Shown: one piece after another, positions 7,084 through 9,315 of the stretch
How positions within the stretch are numbered: the first letter of the stretch is position 1
Layout of the letters: each line of letters opens with the position of its first letter
From: Myxococcales bacterium
GTDB lineage: Bacteria > Myxococcota_A > Polyangia > Polyangiales > Houyiibacteriaceae
Assembly (NCBI GenBank): GCA_013002645.1
Contig: JABDJF010000689.1
Location: 1 to 9,315 of the forward strand
Direction of reading: 5' to 3'
DNA length: 9,315 nucleotides
Made by a program: the position numbers and the translations under genes
The notes under the pieces: generated by a model
What the model was told of the DNA's origin: nothing
The model's input: only the letters and a program-made list of their open reading frames with translations
Database searches by the model: none

Positions 7084-7452
7084 ATGAGCTCCAAGCTCCC
7101 ACGAAAAGGTTCGAATCCACCGTCTTCGGGGCGCAAGCAGTCGCAGGTTCGTCCGGCAGTGCAGCCCGATGAGCGCCGTCAAACCGCTCGATGGGCGTCT
7201 GACGCCAAGATCCAGATCCTCTCGCCAATCCAAGTGCATGCGACGGCTCTGGACGTCAGCGCGATGGGCATCCAGGTCGCCCTCGACCAGTGGCTCTCGA
7301 CCGGCGCCCTATGCGACTTGCGGATTACGACCCACACGGGGCGGGTGATCTTCAAGCGCGCGCGGGTCGTTTGGGCTCGTCGCGTAGGTGAAGAATGCGT
7401 GGCCGGCCTGCACGTGGTCGGCTCGATCGTGCCTCCTCCGGATCAGCAGTAG
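7084..7452 (+). CDS. PilZ-domain protein, possible cyclic-di-GMP binder
   Basis: The product has 122 residues if started at ATG 7084. A TTG at 7078 is the alternative, since GGAAG at 7067-7071 is 6 bases from that TTG while AGG at 7075-7077 is 6 bases from the ATG. The first 30 residues are basic and disordered-looking (MSSKLPRKGSNPPSSGRKQS). The PilZ domain follows: RRQTAR (31-36) carries the RxxxR motif as Arg32-Arg36, and LDVSAMG (56-62) the DxSxxG motif. The later strands resemble the PilZ barrel (VIFKRARVVWARR). Both c-di-GMP contact motifs are intact, so binding is plausible, though many PilZ proteins are degenerate or serve other roles. It has no output domain, so it would act as a small adaptor. 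It lies in gaps of 141 and 128 bases, and nothing here shows what it regulates. Confidence 0.78.
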   Translation: MSSKLPRKGSNPPSSGRKQSQVRPAVQPDERRQTARWASDAKIQILSPIQVHATALDVSAMGIQVALDQWLSTGALCDLRITTHTGRVIFKRARVVWARRVGEECVAGLHVVGSIVPPPDQQ

Positions 7453-7488
7453 CCCGAACGTCATCATTCGCAGGCCTTTTCGGTCCGG

Positions 7489-7503
7489 AGCCGCCTGGCG
7501 GCT
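7489..7503. promoter_or_regulatory. 15-base palindrome abutting the SCP2 promoter, candidate operator
   Basis: AGCCGCC and GGCGGCT are perfect inverted arms around a single T, and the last base overlaps the first base of the -35 box. A repressor bound here would block polymerase. It has no T run after it, so it is not a good terminator. GC-rich palindromes do arise by chance in this base composition. Confidence 0.4.
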
Positions 7504-7531
7504 TGACGCGGAGCCCTGAGCAAAATAGAAC
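7503..7531 (+). promoter_or_regulatory. Sigma70-like promoter of the SCP2 gene
   Basis: TTGACG (7503-7508, 5 of 6 consensus) and TAGAAC (7526-7531, 4 of 6) are separated by exactly 17 bases. The region from about 7521 to 7560 is visibly richer in A/T than its surroundings. Transcription would start near 7538, leaving a leader of about 43 bases before the ATG at 7581. Confidence 0.5.
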
Positions 7532-7570
7532 ACGTTTCACTTCTAGTGGACCTTTTTCTACCCGGAACCG

Positions 7571-7577
7571 GGAGGTG
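7571..7577 (+). promoter_or_regulatory. Strong ribosome binding site of the SCP2 gene
   Basis: GGAGGTG lies just before ATG 7581 (GGAGG is 5 bases from the start), the best Shine-Dalgarno match in the window. It fixes the start and suggests high expression. Confidence 0.8.
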
Positions 7578-7580
7578 AAC

Positions 7581-7916
7581 ATGGCGAGAGTAGCCAACAC
7601 AGCAGAGTACTTCGACACCCTTGCCGATCGTTTTCTCGCCGACCAGGCCAAGGGTGTGAACGCGACCATTCAGTACACCCTCTCTGGCGACGGTGGCGGC
7701 GAGTGGACCATCACGATCGCGGACGGCGAGTTCAAGGGTGTGGAGACCGGTGGCGTCGAGAAGCCGACGCTCAACGTGATGATGGACGCCGCGAAGTTCG
7801 TCGAAATGGCGAACGGTGACCTCGACGGTCGTAAGGCGTTCCTCACGCGAAAGCTCAAGGTCAAAGGCAACATCGCTCTCGCCCAGAAGATGCAGAAGTT
7901 CTTCCCACAGGGCTGA
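7581..7916 (+). CDS. SCP2 sterol-carrier-like protein
   Basis: This stand-alone SCP2 domain has 111 residues, the usual size of a single domain. The start is fixed by the strong GGAGGTG site; the open frame extends upstream to 7395 but that part is not coding. The family pattern is clear: an N-terminal helix (EYFDTLADRFLAD), the strand TIQYTLSGDGGGEWTITIADG (29-49), KPTLNVMMDAAKFVEM (61-76) and the closing KLKVKGNIALAQKMQKFF (91-108). SCP2 domains bind fatty acyl-CoA, sterols or other lipids in a hydrophobic tunnel and have no catalytic residues. Here it probably buffers or delivers a steroid or acyl-CoA intermediate to the neighbouring enzymes; this role is inferred from context. No signal peptide is visible, so it is cytosolic. 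It has its own promoter and a possible operator. Confidence 0.88.
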   Translation: MARVANTAEYFDTLADRFLADQAKGVNATIQYTLSGDGGGEWTITIADGEFKGVETGGVEKPTLNVMMDAAKFVEMANGDLDGRKAFLTRKLKVKGNIALAQKMQKFFPQG

Positions 7917-7928
7917 TCGACGCTCCGG

Positions 7929-8852
7929 ATGCGGAACACAGCCATGGGCGAGATTCTTTCGGCTCCTTACGTTCTTGAATACACATACACCCGCAGCACC
8001 GGGCCGGTGGTGGGCCGCTTCTTGGAAAGTCTGCGGTACGAAGTGCTCGAAGGAGTCAAGACGGAGGATGGTCGAGTGCTTTGCCCTCCACTCGAATACG
8101 ACGAGGACGGCGAGCCCACCACCGATCAGTTCGTCCAGCTGCGGCCGTCCGGCACCGTGAAGTCTTGGTCGTGGGTACCGGAGCCGCGGAAAGGGCATCC
8201 GTTCGACCGCCCCTTTGCATGGGCCCTCATTCAAATCGACGGCACCGACAATGCGATGGTCCACGCCGTCGACGCAGGCGAGGCCAAGCGGATGCAGACC
8301 GGAATGAGGGTGCGTTTGCGTTGGGCGGATCAGAAGCACGGCACGATCCGCGACATCGCCTGCTTCGAACCCATGGCTCCCTACCTGCCGAGTCCGGTTC
8401 ACCTCGAGTACGACGTGAACCCTGGCAAGCACTACAGCGCGTATCTAAGGGGCCTGAAGGAGGGGAAGCTCATCGGCGGACGTGACCCCGCGGCGGGGAA
8501 GGTGTACGTACCGCCGCGCGGGGCCGATCCGACGACGGGCAATCCGACGAACGAGTACGTCGAAGTACCTGACGTCGGCGTGCTGACCACCTTCACGATC
8601 ATCCGAATTCCATTCGAGGGCCAGAAGCTCAAGCCGCCCTATTGCTTCGGCGCGATCGTGCTCGATGGCGCTGACACTCCCATCTACCATCTGATAAGCG
8701 GGGTCCCCCACGATGAGATTCGTATGGGGATGCGCGTGAAGGCGAAGTGGAAGCCTCGTGAGGAATGGGAGACTTCGCTCGAGAACATTTTGTACTTCGA
8801 ACCCACCGGAGAGCCGGATGCGCCTTTTGATAGCTACAAGGAGCATCTCTAG
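7929..8852 (+). CDS. Tandem DUF35 (OB-fold) acyl-CoA-binding protein, Rv3521-like
   Basis: The protein is 307 residues from ATG 7929. ATG 7944 (MGEILSAP) is an equally plausible start, with GCGGAA at 7931-7936. It contains two homologous halves. GRVLCPP ... PTTDQFVQL then PFAWALIQIDGTDNAMVHAV and GMRVRLRW (48-132) match GKVYVPP ... PTNEYVEV then PYCFGAIVLDGADTPIYHLI and GMRVKAKW (190-274). Each half is a DUF35 unit: a rubredoxin-like zinc ribbon plus an OB fold. The four zinc cysteines are lost: only Cys52 remains in the first half and none in the second. DUF35 proteins bind acyl-CoA and pair with thiolase-superfamily enzymes, as in Ltp2-ChsH2 aldolase and archaeal thiolase/HMG-CoA synthase complexes. 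The next gene is exactly such a partner and begins on the last base of this one. Size and context match M. tuberculosis Rv3521 (about 303 residues). Confidence 0.82.
   Translation: MRNTAMGEILSAPYVLEYTYTRSTGPVVGRFLESLRYEVLEGVKTEDGRVLCPPLEYDEDGEPTTDQFVQLRPSGTVKSWSWVPEPRKGHPFDRPFAWALIQIDGTDNAMVHAVDAGEAKRMQTGMRVRLRWADQKHGTIRDIACFEPMAPYLPSPVHLEYDVNPGKHYSAYLRGLKEGKLIGGRDPAAGKVYVPPRGADPTTGNPTNEYVEVPDVGVLTTFTIIRIPFEGQKLKPPYCFGAIVLDGADTPIYHLISGVPHDEIRMGMRVKAKWKPREEWETSLENILYFEPTGEPDAPFDSYKEHL
8838..8843 (+). promoter_or_regulatory. Ribosome binding site of the Ltp-like gene
   Basis: AAGGAG lies 8 bases before GTG 8852, inside the end of the DUF35 gene. It supports the GTG start and tight coupling of the two products. 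Confidence 0.65.
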
Positions 8853-9315
8853 TGCGCGATGTCGCCATCGTTTCTTTCGCGCAGCTTCCATCGGTGAAGT
8901 CGATCGACGCAGCCGACGAATCGGAGCTCGTTCAGCCGGTCACCTCGGATGCGATGAAGCAGGTAGGTCTTACGCAGGATGACATTGGTTTCACCTGCTC
9001 GGGGAGCACCGACTACCTGCCGGGCCGACCTTTTTCGTTCGTCGCCGCCGTCGATGGTCTGAAGGCGTCGCCGCCGATTCGTGAGTCGCACGTCGAGATG
9101 GATGGGGCGTTTGCGCTCTACGAAGCTTGGGTCCGCCTCATGCACGGCGACATCGATACCGCTCTGGTGTTTTCGTTTGGGAAAAGCTCGCTCGGCTCCG
9201 TTCCCGACATCCTGAACCTGCAGAACGACCCGTATTACGTCCAACCCCTCGGGCTCGATTCGATCAGCGCGGCCGCGCTCCAGGCGCAGGCGATGATCGA
9301 CGCAGGCAAGGCGAC
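8852..9315 (+). CDS. Thiolase-superfamily lipid-transfer protein (Ltp-like), 3' partial
   Basis: An open frame from GTG 8852 runs off the window end after 154 codons. The GTG shares a base with the preceding TAG (TAGTG). The start RDVAIVSFAQLP, the FTCSGSTDYL segment (47-56), and HVEMDGAFALYEAWVRLMHGD (80-100) followed by ALVFSFGKSS (104-113) match the N-terminal half of SCP-x/Ltp thiolases. Where thiolases carry the nucleophilic Cys (CASGxxAL), this protein reads EMDGAFAL. There is no Cys after residue 49 in the visible part, so it should not be a standard thiolase. Ltp2, the steroid side-chain aldolase, also lacks that Cys and works with a DUF35 partner. By position it resembles Rv3522 (Ltp4), which follows Rv3521. 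It probably catalyses retro-aldol cleavage or serves as a non-thiolytic partner; the missing C-terminal half is needed to decide. Confidence 0.8.
   Translation, partial: MRDVAIVSFAQLPSVKSIDAADESELVQPVTSDAMKQVGLTQDDIGFTCSGSTDYLPGRPFSFVAAVDGLKASPPIRESHVEMDGAFALYEAWVRLMHGDIDTALVFSFGKSSLGSVPDILNLQNDPYYVQPLGLDSISAAALQAQAMIDAGKA

Noticed and set aside
7464..8432. A 322-codon open frame on the - strand
   Set aside because: It lies opposite the SCP2 and DUF35 genes and has no family resemblance; it is a shadow of GC-rich codons.

Overview
The window is a high-GC, gene-dense stretch with every supported gene on the + strand. It reads as part of a steroid (cholesterol-type) catabolic locus. The left two thirds (1-6942) matches, gene by gene, the ring C/D module known from the actinobacterial KstR2 regulon: a ring-D hydrolase of the EchA20 type (5'-truncated by the window edge), IpdA, IpdB, IpdC, a long/short pair of acyl-CoA dehydrogenases, and a FadA6-type thiolase. 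The first six genes overlap or are separated by no more than 9 bases, so they almost certainly form one operon. The thiolase follows after 67 bases and may be co-transcribed or have its own weak promoter.

The right third (7084-9315) holds a small PilZ-domain protein, a free-standing SCP2 sterol-carrier-like protein with its own good sigma70-type promoter and a palindrome against its -35 box, a tandem DUF35 (OB-fold) protein whose zinc-ribbon cysteines are mostly lost, and the start of a thiolase-superfamily Ltp-like protein. The DUF35-Ltp pair resembles Rv3521-Rv3522 of Mycobacterium tuberculosis, which belong to the KstR side of cholesterol catabolism.

In the pathway known from Mycobacterium and Rhodococcus, IpdC acts on a hydroxylated indanone-carboxyl-CoA, EchA20 opens ring D, IpdAB opens ring C, and a FadE heteromer plus FadA6 carry the resulting methyl-oxo-octanedioyl-CoA through beta-oxidation. 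The window supplies all of those steps except the hydratase and 3-hydroxyacyl-CoA dehydrogenase, which may lie outside it. The DUF35-Ltp pair and SCP2 protein would fit side-chain shortening, C-C bond cleavage or sterol/acyl-CoA handling.

The host looks non-actinobacterial, most likely a myxobacterium-like or other deltaproteobacterial-grade organism. The reasons are the PilZ protein, the histone-H1-like Lys/Pro/Ala tail on IpdC, Shine-Dalgarno sites and sigma70-like boxes. This is inference, not proof. The most unusual feature is the roughly 113-residue, extremely basic, repetitive N-terminal extension on IpdC. No RNA gene, CRISPR array, insertion sequence or attachment site was seen.
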